A stretch of DNA of 64,000 bases from Phycisphaeraceae bacterium (GCA_020849625.1 JADLFV010000064.1:1-64000), one strand, 5' to 3'; shown: positions 24,111-32,869, numbered from the stretch's first letter. A program made the numbers and translations. The notes: generated from the sequence alone by a model not told the origin.

Positions 24111-25561
24111 GACGCCACCTCCCCTGCTTCAGCACTGCCCGCGGTGGGGCGGATTTGCTGCTGGTAAAACTTGGACACGATCAGGTACAGCGCCGCGGCG
24201 ATGAACCAGCCGGGCAGCGAGACGAAGTAGATCTGGAACGGCCGCACCCCGCCGATCACCGGGTCCAGCTTCACCAGCGTCACGCAGATCGCCAGCGTGA
24301 CTAACCATGCCACGGCGGCTGCGATGTTGAAGCTCTTACCGCTGACTTGGGCGTAGTTGCTCTGCATCCCGAAGCGTTTGATCACCCAGAAATCGATCAA
24401 CACCACTGCGCCCATCGGCATCAGGATCAGACCGTAAAGGGCTACGAATCCCAGCAGTTTCATGGCGATGGCGGGGAACATGCCGGCCAGCGTGGCGATG
24501 GCGCCGGTGGCCAGCGTGACCTTGAAGCGGGAGGCCCCGGGCACGATCGCCTGGAACGCCAGGCCCGCCCGGTAGATCGTCGGGTTGGCGGTCGTCCAGC
24601 CGGCCACCACCACGCACAGCAGCCCGGCGATACCGCAGGCCTTGTACGCCAGCGGCCCCGGCAGCACGTCGGTGTTACTCGGGTCCAGGTGCAGTTGCAG
24701 GGCATACAGGATCGACGCGCACAGCCAGGCCATGAAGTGCCCCACGTACATGCCCGCAGCGGACGCCACCGCGTACCAACTCTGGCGGGCATAGCGGAAC
24801 ACCGACAGGTCGCTCATGCCTACGTGCATGGCCATGTTGCAGAACCAGGCGAAGAACATCACATGCCAGAAGGTGAACTTGATCTGTCCCGGCAGCGGAT
24901 CGCCGCCTTTCCAGATGGCCGTCTGCGTCATGTGCCACAAGTCCCCGGCCGAGTGGATGGCCGTGCCGGTTTCGCTGATGAATTGGCGGATGCCGACGAA
25001 CCCGAATGCCAGGAACACCAGCACCATCCACGGTGCCGCGATGTTGGCGATGCGGGCCACCATCTTGTACCCGTAGGCGGCCACCACCGAGATCACCGCG
25101 CCCACCGCCAGCACCGCGATGACCCAGCCGGCGCTGTTGGGATAGACATCGTTGAGGGCCGGTTGGCGATAGTTGAACCACACCCCGAAGGCCGTGGCCG
25201 AGACGGTGATCATGGACCCCGCCAGGAAGCAGAACATCACGCCGTTGGCCAGGTTGTACAGCGTCACCAGCTTGCGTCCGCAGATGCGTTCGAGCTGGAA
25301 ATACAGAGTCAGACGGGCTCGCGTGGCGATCGGAGCGCACAAAAACATCCAACTGAACACCGCCAGGGCATTGCCCACGATCAAACCCACCACCACGTCA
25401 AACGCGCTGACCCCGGCCGCCACAAACAGCGGCCCGATCATCAGCTCCGTGCCCGCACAGTGCTCCCCGGCATACTGGCCCACGAAACTGCGCAGACCTA
25501 ACCAGGCGCATTGCGGCACCGGCTGACGCTCGTATTCGTTGACGCCATATTCGTCGCTCAT
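24107..25561 (-). CDS. NCS1-type cytosine/purine permease-family transporter
   Basis: The start at ATG 25561 gives 484 residues (MSDEYGVNEYERQPVPQ). The frame stays open upstream through the antisense of the tRNA gene, which is not coding for this protein. The N-terminal GLRSFVGQYAGEHCAGTELM motif and about twelve membrane segments fit the NCS1/PurP group of cation symporters, usually for nucleobases, hydantoins or vitamins. It heads an operon with a small membrane protein and a sialidase-like enzyme, so the substrate may be different here. Confidence 0.8.
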   Translation of the reverse strand: MSDEYGVNEYERQPVPQCAWLGLRSFVGQYAGEHCAGTELMIGPLFVAAGVSAFDVVVGLIVGNALAVFSWMFLCAPIATRARLTLYFQLERICGRKLVTLYNLANGVMFCFLAGSMITVSATAFGVWFNYRQPALNDVYPNSAGWVIAVLAVGAVISVVAAYGYKMVARIANIAAPWMVLVFLAFGFVGIRQFISETGTAIHSAGDLWHMTQTAIWKGGDPLPGQIKFTFWHVMFFAWFCNMAMHVGMSDLSVFRYARQSWYAVASAAGMYVGHFMAWLCASILYALQLHLDPSNTDVLPGPLAYKACGIAGLLCVVVAGWTTANPTIYRAGLAFQAIVPGASRFKVTLATGAIATLAGMFPAIAMKLLGFVALYGLILMPMGAVVLIDFWVIKRFGMQSNYAQVSGKSFNIAAAVAWLVTLAICVTLVKLDPVIGGVRPFQIYFVSLPGWFIAAALYLIVSKFYQQQIRPTAGSAEAGEVAS

Positions 25562-25717
25562 ATCCGACCCTCGAATGTGAACATGAAGATGAAGTGCGCG
25601 TAGATGATGGTCCGGCTGGACTTGCGTGTCAATCCTGATCGTTTGTCCCTGCGACGAGGCGATCGGACGCGCTCGACAACCCCCGGAAGCGGCTATAACA
25701 TCAATGGCTCGTCCCCA

Positions 25718-25803
25718 GCCCGGGTGGCGGAATTGGCAGACGCGCCGCGTTGAGGTCGCGGTGGGAGTAAAATCCCTTGGAGGTTCGAATCCTCTCCCGG
25801 GCA
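25718..25803 (+). tRNA. tRNA-Leu (anticodon GAG)
   Basis: The 86-base sequence folds as a long-variable-arm tRNA. The acceptor stem pairs GCCCGGG with CCCGGGC. The anticodon stem-loop CCGCG-TTGAGGT-CGCGG gives anticodon GAG (Leu). The T arm contains GGTTCGAATCC. The 3' CCA is not encoded; the genome reads A-TCA after the acceptor. Integrase remnants start directly downstream, consistent with use as an attachment site. Confidence 0.95.
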
Positions 25804-25807
25804 TCAG

Positions 25808-26011
25808 GTCAGCGCCCGCGAAAGCGGGCGTTGGCGTTTCTTGGCGGATACTGGCGTTTTTGGGGATTTCCTCATCTTCACTGTAACGGGCATTAGCGGC
25901 CTTTGTAACCGCTGCGCGCACCGGATGGCGCACCACTTTTTCCAGCGCCTTTTCGTAGTCGCTGTCAGTCAGTTGCAGGTAGTGCTTGTCAGCAATGGCC
26001 GCGCCGGTGCC
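25808..26011 (-). pseudogene. Phage-type tyrosine integrase C-terminal remnant
   Basis: Read on the minus strand from about 26011, the frame gives GTGAAIADKHYLQLTDSDY followed by EKALEKVVRHP and then a polar tail. AxxDKHYLxxTDxxYEKAL is the conserved end of tyrosine recombinases (containing the last helix with the nucleophilic Tyr, here probably in KHYLQ). Everything upstream is missing, and the frame runs without a stop into the antisense of the tRNA. Its place next to tRNA-Leu is that expected of an integrated element now decayed. Confidence 0.65.
25813..25830. terminator. CGCCCGC-GAAA-GCGGGCG hairpin after tRNA-Leu
   Basis: A perfect 7-bp GC stem closed by a GAAA tetraloop lies ten bases after the tRNA, followed by TTGGCGTTTC. 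It is a likely terminator or processing hairpin for the tRNA transcript. On the minus strand it is within the integrase remnant frame. Confidence 0.6.
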
Positions 26012-26033
26012 TCGACGCGGCGAGGGAGGGTGA

Positions 26034-26302
26034 ACCCGAAGCTAGTTCTCTGCGAGCCGTTCGCATTGGTGTATGGCAACGTCACCGGCGAGTGGCGGCC
26101 GGGACTGCGCGATCGTCAGCGGATCGTGCGAATACTCGCGGGCCATTATGGTGCAGTATTCGTGCCTTGCCAGCAACTTTTCGACGACATGACGATGGAC
26201 GCACCAGCCGCCTGTTGGCTGCCCGACGGCGTGCATCCAGCACCGGGGGCACACCGTCGGATGGTGGCGCTGTGGACCGGGTGCGTGACGCGTGTCCTAT
26301 AG
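26034..26302 (+). pseudogene. SGNH/GDSL hydrolase C-terminal remnant
   Basis: The + frame ending at TAG 26302 reads PKLVLCEPFALVYG, then IVRILAGHYGAVFVPCQQLF and ACWLPDGVHPAPGAHRRM. The DGVHP block is the catalytic Asp/His block of SGNH hydrolases, in the order seen at their C-terminal ends. The N-terminal GDSL half is absent; upstream is antisense to the integrase remnant. It is a fragment, not a working esterase. Confidence 0.65.
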
Positions 26303-26552
26303 TCCCCGGCTCCGTCGGAGGTTTCGTCCGGGGTGGCGAGGGCCATTCCCGGAGGTTGGCAAATTTGATCGGTGATCCCCCATTTTACCCATGAATTACT
26401 CGGCTTTCGGTAGTGAATGATTCCCTGAATCCGTGACGCGATGGTCATGTTACCGCACGGCGAAGCTGGCGGGATCCGTGTCAGCGCTGCGATGAAGCTG
26501 CGTCCGTAGAACCTGGTCACGATGCGCAGATCGAGCACCACCACGCATCGGC
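26303..26552 (-). pseudogene. Possible DinG-like helicase C-terminal fragment (about 26455-26552) and otherwise empty spacer
   Basis: Directly after the FAD oxidoreductase stop, the minus strand reads CVVVLDLRIVTRFYGRSFIA then ALTRIPP, which resembles the end of DinG/XPD-type helicases (VLDPRxxTKxYGRxFLxxLP). Only about 30 residues match and no upstream helicase motif is present. The rest of the spacer shows nothing recognisable. Confidence 0.4.
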
Positions 26553-28436
26553 TCAGTGAGGCGCCGCAGCGTAAGCCCGGACTTCATAGATTCGCGCATG
26601 CCTGTCACCCTGGGTGCCGGTGATCCGTATCCGAACACGGCTTGTCTGCACCTGTTCAAAATGAACAACGACATGTCGCTGAAAATTGGCGCGGACTTCC
26701 GCTATCGGCTTCCAAAGCCCGTTGTGGTCTGGACATTCGATAACAAAGTCGCTCACACAGGTGGCAATGGCCCCCAGCACCAGGCGGTCGAAGAATCGCT
26801 GTTCGCTCACCATCGTGTCAAACGTGATCTGGACGCAACTCAGAGTTTGGTTTTCGTCCCACGAAAGCTGCAGCCACGGTTCGGCGTCCTCGGTCATGTC
26901 GCTGGACATCCACAGATTCTCATCGCCCGCCATGCCGCGTGGCGAGTCGCCGGGCGCCTTCTCCGTCGTATGGTGATAACCCGCATCCGCGCTGAGCACC
27001 TTCTCCGCCTTGCAGGGAATCCCACGCGACAAGCCGCTGATCACATTCTCCGCCTTGTAGCGATAGCCGGTCTGCGGATCGGTGAACTGCGATGACGCGG
27101 TCACACGAGCCCGGCGCGCGAGATCCAACTCATCTTCGTTGCGGACGTTGGGGATGTAACAGTCGTTGCGAAGCAGCAGTTGCTGAAGCTCGTGGATGTG
27201 ATCGCGTCCGATGGCGCGAGGGCGCGCCTGGTACTTATGACAGAGGTAAGCGGCCGTTCCAACCGCTTGCCCGCCGACGCCGCAGGTCCGCATCAGGCGG
27301 ATGGATCCGTGGGCCACGTGCGTCGCGCTGATGATTCGGCCCGCCAGAAGCAAGTTGTCCACGTTGCGGGAGTAGTAGCAGCGAAACGGGATGGGATACA
27401 GTTGTTCCAGGTGGGTGTAGTCGGTCCACTTATTCTTGGCATAAAAGCCTTTGGGATCATGCACGTCGATCGGCCAACCGCCGAAGGCCACCGCGTCAGC
27501 CATTGGCTTGGGATGCGTGACATCGTTTTGCGTCAGGATGTAGTCGCCGACCACCCGCCGGCTCTCGCGCTTGCCCGGAACGGAACCGACCCACGACAGC
27601 ACGAAGTTCTCCGCACCATAGTCGCCGTGATTCTTCACGTGGTCCCACACGCCGTAGAGAATCTTCAGCAACTCCGTGCGAATCTCCATGTGATCCGCGA
27701 TCGTGTCCAGGCCCGCTCCGAACTCGATCCAGAGTTGAGGCTTATCAAGGTCGCGGATGCGAACCGGCAGGTCTTGCGGCTTTGGAAAGCTGTAGGCCCA
27801 CTGGGGCTTGTTGAATTTCATGGGCCGGCCCATGTCCTTGACGCGATACATCAAGGTCGAGCCCATCGATATCTTCGATGGCTTCTCGGGTGCGAGCGAC
27901 TCATCAAACGCATCGCGGGACTCCGTGCCGGTCATGAAGTCCGCCCCCGCCATCACGGCCAGACAACCATCACCGGTCGCATCGACGAAGAGAGGCGCTT
28001 CAAACCGGTAAATTCGCTCAGTCGCCTGTTGCGATCCGATCACGGCGTGGATCGCGCCAGCGTCTGCGGTCTCAATCGCATGGATATGAGTGTTCAGATA
28101 TAACGCGACATTGGCCTTTGTGACCAGGTCTTCCAGTGTGGCGTCCGAAATACTGTTGCGCCACTGAACTTCGTGATTGTGATAGCGGTTGGCGAGGTCG
28201 ATCTCTTCAACGATGCCGGTTTCGCGGGCGTGCTTGAAATCGCGGTCGGCGCCGGCCATCAGCAGGCCGATCTCGGAGGAAGCGTTGCCGCCGAGCACCG
28301 GCCGGTTCTGAACCAGTGCGACACGCAGCCCAAGACGAGAAGCGGCGATCGCTGCGCAACTTCCCGCGATTCCGCCGCCGACCACGACCAGGTCCGCAAC
28401 AATCTCCACGCGATTCATCTGACGAACGCGACTCAT
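26553..28436 (-). CDS. FAD-dependent oxidoreductase with C-terminal discoidin-like domain
   Basis: I place the start at ATG 28436 (MSRVRQMNRVEIV), preceded by GGAA; ATG 28418 is an alternative. The 627-residue protein has the Rossmann motif VVVGGGIAGSCAAIAASRLG (residues 17-36) and PVLGGNASSEIG, typical of the PF12831-type FAD oxidoreductases expanded in planctomycetes. From about residue 460 a domain with ARRARVTASSQF and RVRIRITGTQG resembles F5/8-type (discoidin) carbohydrate-binding domains. No signal peptide is seen. It is downstream of a LacI regulator on the same strand. Confidence 0.8.
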   Translation of the reverse strand: MSRVRQMNRVEIVADLVVVGGGIAGSCAAIAASRLGLRVALVQNRPVLGGNASSEIGLLMAGADRDFKHARETGIVEEIDLANRYHNHEVQWRNSISDATLEDLVTKANVALYLNTHIHAIETADAGAIHAVIGSQQATERIYRFEAPLFVDATGDGCLAVMAGADFMTGTESRDAFDESLAPEKPSKISMGSTLMYRVKDMGRPMKFNKPQWAYSFPKPQDLPVRIRDLDKPQLWIEFGAGLDTIADHMEIRTELLKILYGVWDHVKNHGDYGAENFVLSWVGSVPGKRESRRVVGDYILTQNDVTHPKPMADAVAFGGWPIDVHDPKGFYAKNKWTDYTHLEQLYPIPFRCYYSRNVDNLLLAGRIISATHVAHGSIRLMRTCGVGGQAVGTAAYLCHKYQARPRAIGRDHIHELQQLLLRNDCYIPNVRNEDELDLARRARVTASSQFTDPQTGYRYKAENVISGLSRGIPCKAEKVLSADAGYHHTTEKAPGDSPRGMAGDENLWMSSDMTEDAEPWLQLSWDENQTLSCVQITFDTMVSEQRFFDRLVLGAIATCVSDFVIECPDHNGLWKPIAEVRANFQRHVVVHFEQVQTSRVRIRITGTQGDRHARIYEVRAYAAAPH

Positions 28437-28733
28437 GTGTTGTTCCGTGCAGGCGTCTGGATCCATGTCACATTGAACTGGTGATACAACTGGTTTGACA
28501 CGAGCAGACGCATCGTCTTGGGACTCCGCGTCGCCAGCAGGTAAACCTTCGGCTCGGCCGATACCGGCGTCAATTATCAAGGCTGTTGACTGACACGCAA
28601 TCACCTTCCATTGAGGAATCCTGCAACACCATAAGCCTGCGTAATTAGATGCAAATCAAGTGTTTGTATCAGTTGGCGCCGTTTCGGACACCGGCGTGTT
28701 GTAAAGAATTAAACGGCGAGAACAAGCGGCGGA

Positions 28734-29774
28734 CTACGGGGTGGATTCCCATGTGTAGTCGTCCGGCAGGACCAGTTCAGCGCCCAGAGTGAGGCATTTA
28801 TTGCGGCTCTTCGATCGGGTGCTGATGATCGAGATCAACTGCTCTACCGCTCGCCGCCCCACGACCTGTTCACACAAATCGATCGAGATCGGCTGCGGGT
28901 CGAGCCCCGCCAGGTAGCTGGTGTGGTGCCCGCAGGAGATGATCAGAAAATCCTGCATCGGGCGAATGCCCCTGCGGATGAGCAGCGGGTACAGCGCGGC
29001 TGTAATTTGATCGCAGGAGCAGAACAATCCGGTCAGTGATGGGCCCAGTTGGGCGATCTGGTCGGCCACCGGTAACAAAGCCTGCTTGATCTGGGGAATG
29101 GCCGCTAGTTGCAGCGGCCTTTCATGGCAGGGCTTCAACTCCACGAACTTGCGCCCAACTTCATTGAGAGTGAACACGAAGGCGTGATTGCGTTGGGCCA
29201 AAGCCAGGTGCTGACTTTCAATGGAAACGTACGCCAGCAATCCGCGGGTGTTCTTATGCAGATATTTGGCGGCGATCTGACCGGCTACTTCATTGCCCAA
29301 CATCACGTGCGTATGGTGAGGAGTCAGATACGACGTCAGCCAGACCGCCGGCACCTTCGGCAGCGCAGCCATCATATCCTGGGAGGGATGCGAGCCTGCC
29401 AGGAGCATGCCGTCGATCATGCCCCTGCGGACGATCGGGGGCAGACGGTGCGGGTGATTGGCCATGATCAGGCCAAGCCCTTGATCCGCCAGGGCGGTGC
29501 CAATACCCATCAGCAGTTGTACGAAAAGCTCCGAAGAGCTGGAGTAACCCTGATCCACCATGATGAGTGCCACCTGGCGATAGCACAGCGAGGCTCCAAC
29601 ACTCTTGGGCACGCCCGGCCGCTGATCGATCGGGGCCAGTGTGTAACCGGTGCGCTCGACGATCGAATTCACCTTGTGCACCGTGCGCATCGACGGCCCC
29701 GGCCGGCCGTTGATCACCCGCGACACGGTTGACTTGCTCACCCCGGCCATTCTGGCTATCTGCTCCAGCGTCAT
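28734..29774 (-). CDS. LacI family transcriptional regulator
   Basis: A 346-residue protein. The N-terminal LacI helix-turn-helix MTLEQIARMAGVSKSTVSRV with INGRPG hinge is unmistakable, followed by a periplasmic-binding-protein-like sugar sensor (residues about 65-340). Such regulators repress carbohydrate genes and release DNA on binding a sugar. It is followed by the FAD oxidoreductase on the same strand and faces the duplicated PEP-CTERM genes, which makes it a candidate regulator for either side. Confidence 0.9.
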   Translation of the reverse strand: MTLEQIARMAGVSKSTVSRVINGRPGPSMRTVHKVNSIVERTGYTLAPIDQRPGVPKSVGASLCYRQVALIMVDQGYSSSSELFVQLLMGIGTALADQGLGLIMANHPHRLPPIVRRGMIDGMLLAGSHPSQDMMAALPKVPAVWLTSYLTPHHTHVMLGNEVAGQIAAKYLHKNTRGLLAYVSIESQHLALAQRNHAFVFTLNEVGRKFVELKPCHERPLQLAAIPQIKQALLPVADQIAQLGPSLTGLFCSCDQITAALYPLLIRRGIRPMQDFLIISCGHHTSYLAGLDPQPISIDLCEQVVGRRAVEQLISIISTRSKSRNKCLTLGAELVLPDDYTWESTP

Positions 29775-30256
29775 AGTTCAAGGGTAATCCAATTCCTATA
29801 TCTTGCAATACACAAATCAGCGGCTCGATTTTGTCGGCGGTGCGCAGTGTGATGTCAGCCGATCCTGGCCCGACGCGAGCCGTCTAACTTCAGAGCCGCT
29901 CTAAACTATAAACAGATCAACCACCAATTCCGCTGGCGGGTCCCCCGTGAACTGCCGCGGGCCGAAGCTTCTGGATGGTCTTCAATAGCGAATATTCTTC
30001 GGCTGCCAAGCCCCCTGGCAGGTTACGGTTCTCGCCGCCCGAATCTTTGCAACACACGAGCCTTGTCTCAGTAGTTAATTGCATGTAAATATTTGATATC
30101 TATTAAATTATGTTATATTCAAAGTGTTGCGTGATTTGCCACCGCAAGGTCATTGCGTGCGAGCCAACAGCCCTGATAATTGAAGTGTTGTGATGATGGC
30201 ATCAGCAGTCGAGGCAGGACTACCCCTGCGACACCTACACAGAAGGAGAAGAAAAG
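29775..30256 (+). promoter_or_regulatory. Long intergenic region with conserved leader of the first PEP-CTERM paralogue
   Basis: No gene is seen in these 480 bases. It contains TTTGCAACAC (about 30045), an AT-rich tract (30082-30118), AAAGTGTTGCGTGATT (30121-30136), and a block at 30170-30192 containing CTGATAATTGAAGTGTTGTG. GCAGG/CCTGC (30213-30230) forms a small hairpin, and AAGGAG precedes the start. The last ~140 bases match the region before the gene at 31763, block for block and with the same spacing, so it is a copied promoter/leader. Confidence 0.65.
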
Positions 30257-31135
30257 ATGAAGTCTGTGACCAGTATTCTGAGCATGGCAACGATCCTGGC
30301 GATCGGTGCCGCCGCACAAGCATCGCTGCTTGTCGAAGAGACGTTCGACTATGCAGCCGGCACCCTGGTCGGGAACAACGGCGGGACCGGGTTCAGCACA
30401 GCGTGGGCGACGACATTCACCTCGAACGCCGTCGGCAGCATCGATGTGACCAGCGGCAGCATCGCCTTCAGCGACTATGCCACCACCGGGAACAAGGTCA
30501 CGGTCGATTTACAGAATAGAACCAACACCTCATCGGCCAACATTCTCGCCGAACGCACGGTCTCCGCAGGTTTGGCCAGCGGCGACATGTGGGTCAGCTA
30601 CCTCTACCAGCGTCAGGATACGACCGGCAGCATCACCAGCCGCACCGCTCGTGTGGGCTTCAACGACGGTGCCATCCACTTTGACACAGCGATCAAACAA
30701 AGCAGCTCGCAAGGGATCGCAGTTCGCTACGACGCTACCAACGGCGCGACCGTGGCAGATGTCAGCGTCCAGGATGGCAGCGCCTACCTGGCGATTGTCA
30801 AATATGCCGACCTTGGCGTCGTCAATTCGCTGGCGAGCTTCTGGGTGCTCAGCGCAGCGAACTACGACAGCATCAAGGCGGGCGGCATTGATGAATCGGA
30901 GTTGGACGGGGCTGCTGTGCTCAAGGCAACCGATGCCGTCACTTCTGCCGAGGTGCTCACCGCAGCCGTTGACCTGCTGCGCATCGTCAACGTCTCCAGT
31001 GATTTTCCTTTCACGTTCGACGTTGATGAGTTTCGTTTGGGCACATCGCTGAGCGACGTCGCGGCCGTTCCTGAGCCGGCTTCGGCTGCTTTGGCGGTTT
31101 TCGCGCTGAGTCTGCTCACAATCCGCCGTGATTGA
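30257..31135 (+). CDS. PEP-CTERM secreted protein, first tandem paralogue
   Basis: A 292-residue protein with a signal peptide (cleavage near AAAQA) and a beta-rich domain beginning [20 protein letters not shown]. The tail VPEPASAALAVFALSLLTIR is a PEP-CTERM sorting signal. It is over half identical along its length to the protein at 31763 and related to that at 2085. The domain is probably concanavalin-like, but its ligand is unknown. Start chosen at ATG 30257 after AAGGAG. Confidence 0.75.
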   Translation: MKSVTSILSMATILAIGAAAQASLLVEETFDYAAGTLVGNNGGTGFSTAWATTFTSNAVGSIDVTSGSIAFSDYATTGNKVTVDLQNRTNTSSANILAERTVSAGLASGDMWVSYLYQRQDTTGSITSRTARVGFNDGAIHFDTAIKQSSSQGIAVRYDATNGATVADVSVQDGSAYLAIVKYADLGVVNSLASFWVLSAANYDSIKAGGIDESELDGAAVLKATDAVTSAEVLTAAVDLLRIVNVSSDFPFTFDVDEFRLGTSLSDVAAVPEPASAALAVFALSLLTIRRD

Positions 31136-31150
31136 GTCAATATCCTCGTT

Positions 31151-31180
31151 GCCTCTGTCTCGGTGACACGGGACAGAGGC
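31151..31180 (+). terminator. GCCTCTGTC/GACAGAGGC hairpin
   Basis: GCCTCTGTC (31151-31159) and GACAGAGGC (31172-31180) form a perfect 9-bp stem with a 12-base loop, followed by TTTACC, 15 bases after the stop of the PEP-CTERM gene. It is a good candidate intrinsic terminator. Confidence 0.6.
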
Positions 31181-31209
31181 TTTACCCATCAGAACGTGTG
31201 TGAGTAGCA

Positions 31210-31453
31210 CTCATATCCCGGTGTGAGTTGATTAAGCATCGGGTTGACCATGGCGATGTGCTCATGCAATCGCTGCTGTCGGGCAGCGACTGGTAATCAT
31301 TGCCCAGTCGTCGATTCTTGCCCAGCCAGGTAAACGCGCGTGCCACAATCTCACACGAGGCAGCACCACGAGACGTCGCATTTCTGGCGGCTTGTTGATC
31401 GGATCATCGACCCCGGCGAACACTTGGCCCACGCAACGAACCCGCCAAGGCAC
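31210..31453 (-). pseudogene. IS5-family transposase remnant
   Basis: The minus strand, read across frame changes, gives MRRLVVLPR, then EIVARAFTWLGKNRRLGNDY followed by QSLPDSSD, then EHIAMVNPMLNQLTP. This is the end of the IS5-group DDE transposase (VVLPRRWxVERTFAWLGxxRRLxxDY). At least two frameshifts are needed, so it is dead. It sits between the two duplicated PEP-CTERM genes. Confidence 0.6.
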
Positions 31454-31539
31454 CCAATGATAAAGCTGCGCATGTCCGCGTTGCGTGCGTAGCTGCCTGC
31501 GTCAGCGGGCGAGATTCACCCCATGGCCAGCCGCGGCTC

Positions 31540-31762
31540 CCGCCCCCTGATTCTTTGCAACACGATGGTGTTTGAATCGTCAATCAATAAATATAAAAAC
31601 TATAATAACAGATAATTATGTTATTATAAAAGTGTTGCACGATTCGCCGCCGTAAGGTGATTGCTTGAAAGTCAATTGCCCTGATAATTGAAGTGTTGTG
31701 CTTATTGCATCATCAGGCGAGGCAGGACTACCCCTGCGACACCCCACAGTAGGAGATGAACA
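31540..31762 (+). promoter_or_regulatory. Conserved leader of the second PEP-CTERM paralogue
   Basis: TTTGCAACAC (about 31551), an AT-rich tract, AAAGTGTTGCACGATT (31628-31643), the block at 31678-31700 with CTGATAATTGAAGTGTTGTG, the GCAGG/CCTGC hairpin (31721-31738), and TAGGAG before the start reproduce the arrangement in front of the gene at 30257. The gap between the last two blocks is 17 bases in both copies. Confidence 0.65.
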
Positions 31763-32869
31763 ATGACGATTCCAACTCGCATTCTGAGCCTGGCAATGTT
31801 CTTGGTGATCAGCGCTGCCGCACAAGCTACGCCGTTGATGGAGGAGACGTTCGACTATACGGTCGGCCCCCTGGCGGGGAACAACGGCGGGACTGGGTTC
31901 AGCGATGCGTGGGTATCGACTATCCCATCTACCACCGCCACCATTGACATCACCAGCGGCAGCATCGCCTTCAGCGACTACGCCACCACCGGGAACAAGG
32001 TCACGCTCGACTTAGTGACCGAACCCGCCGGTCCCGCCGTCGCTATTTACTCCCGCCGCACTGTCAGCGTGGGTGTGCCCAGTGGAGACATGTGGGTCAG
32101 CTATCTCTACCAGCGCCAGGATGCGGCCGGCGACAACACCAGCCGCACCGCTCGCGTGGGCTTCAACGACGGCGTCATCCATTTTGACACCGCGATCAAA
32201 GCATCCAGCTCGCAAGGAATCGCGGTCCGCTATGAAGGCTCCTTCGGCACAGCCGCGGCAGACGTCAGCGTCCAGGATGGCAGCGCCTACATGGCGATCG
32301 TCAAATATGCCGACCTTGGCAACATCGGATCGCTGGCCAGCTTCTGGGTGTTCAGCGCAGCGGGTTTCGACAGCATCAAGGGGGGCGGCATTGATGAATC
32401 GGAATTGGACGGGGCGGCTGTGCTCAAGGCGACCGATACCGTCTCCACTGCTGAGGTGCTCACCGCATTTCTGGACCAGTTGTCCCTGGTCAACGTCAGC
32501 AATACCTATCCTTTCAAGTTCGACATTGATGAGATTCGTATGAGCACAACCTTGGCGGACGTGGTTCCCGTCGCGGCCCTCCAGCCCGGTGACGCCAACG
32601 GCGATGGCATGGTGAACTTGTCGGACTTGCAGATTCTCGGTGATAACTGGCAGTCCACCACGGCCACTTGGTCGGAAGCTGACTTCACCGGCGACAGCAC
32701 CGTCAACCTGGCCGACTTGCAGATCCTCGGCGACAACTGGGGATTCGGCACCGGCCCGGACGTGTCCTTTGATGAGGCGCTGGCCCAGGTTGCCGTTCCC
32801 GAGCCGGCCGCGATCGGGCTGCTGGGGATAGGCGGTCTGATGTTGCTGCACCGTCGTCGCGCCTGCTGA
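31763..32869 (+). CDS. PEP-CTERM secreted protein with dockerin-type repeats, second tandem paralogue
   Basis: A 368-residue protein. Residues 1 to about 265 match the paralogue at 30257. An inserted segment then carries two dockerin type I calcium loops, [20 protein letters not shown] and a second ending [13 protein letters not shown]. The end [20 protein letters not shown] is a PEP-CTERM signal. It is exported and probably surface-sorted; in Phycisphaerae dockerin repeats are common outside true cellulosomes. Start ATG 31763 follows TAGGAG. Confidence 0.78.
   Translation: MTIPTRILSLAMFLVISAAAQATPLMEETFDYTVGPLAGNNGGTGFSDAWVSTIPSTTATIDITSGSIAFSDYATTGNKVTLDLVTEPAGPAVAIYSRRTVSVGVPSGDMWVSYLYQRQDAAGDNTSRTARVGFNDGVIHFDTAIKASSSQGIAVRYEGSFGTAAADVSVQDGSAYMAIVKYADLGNIGSLASFWVFSAAGFDSIKGGGIDESELDGAAVLKATDTVSTAEVLTAFLDQLSLVNVSNTYPFKFDIDEIRMSTTLADVVPVAALQPGDANGDGMVNLSDLQILGDNWQSTTATWSEADFTGDSTVNLADLQILGDNWGFGTGPDVSFDEALAQVAVPEPAAIGLLGIGGLMLLHRRRAC

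Noticed and set aside
25562-25936. N-terminal extension of the NCS1 permease to 25936
   Set aside because: The extension would be encoded by the antisense of the tRNA and the integrase remnant; the family-like start is MSDEYGVNEYE at 25561.
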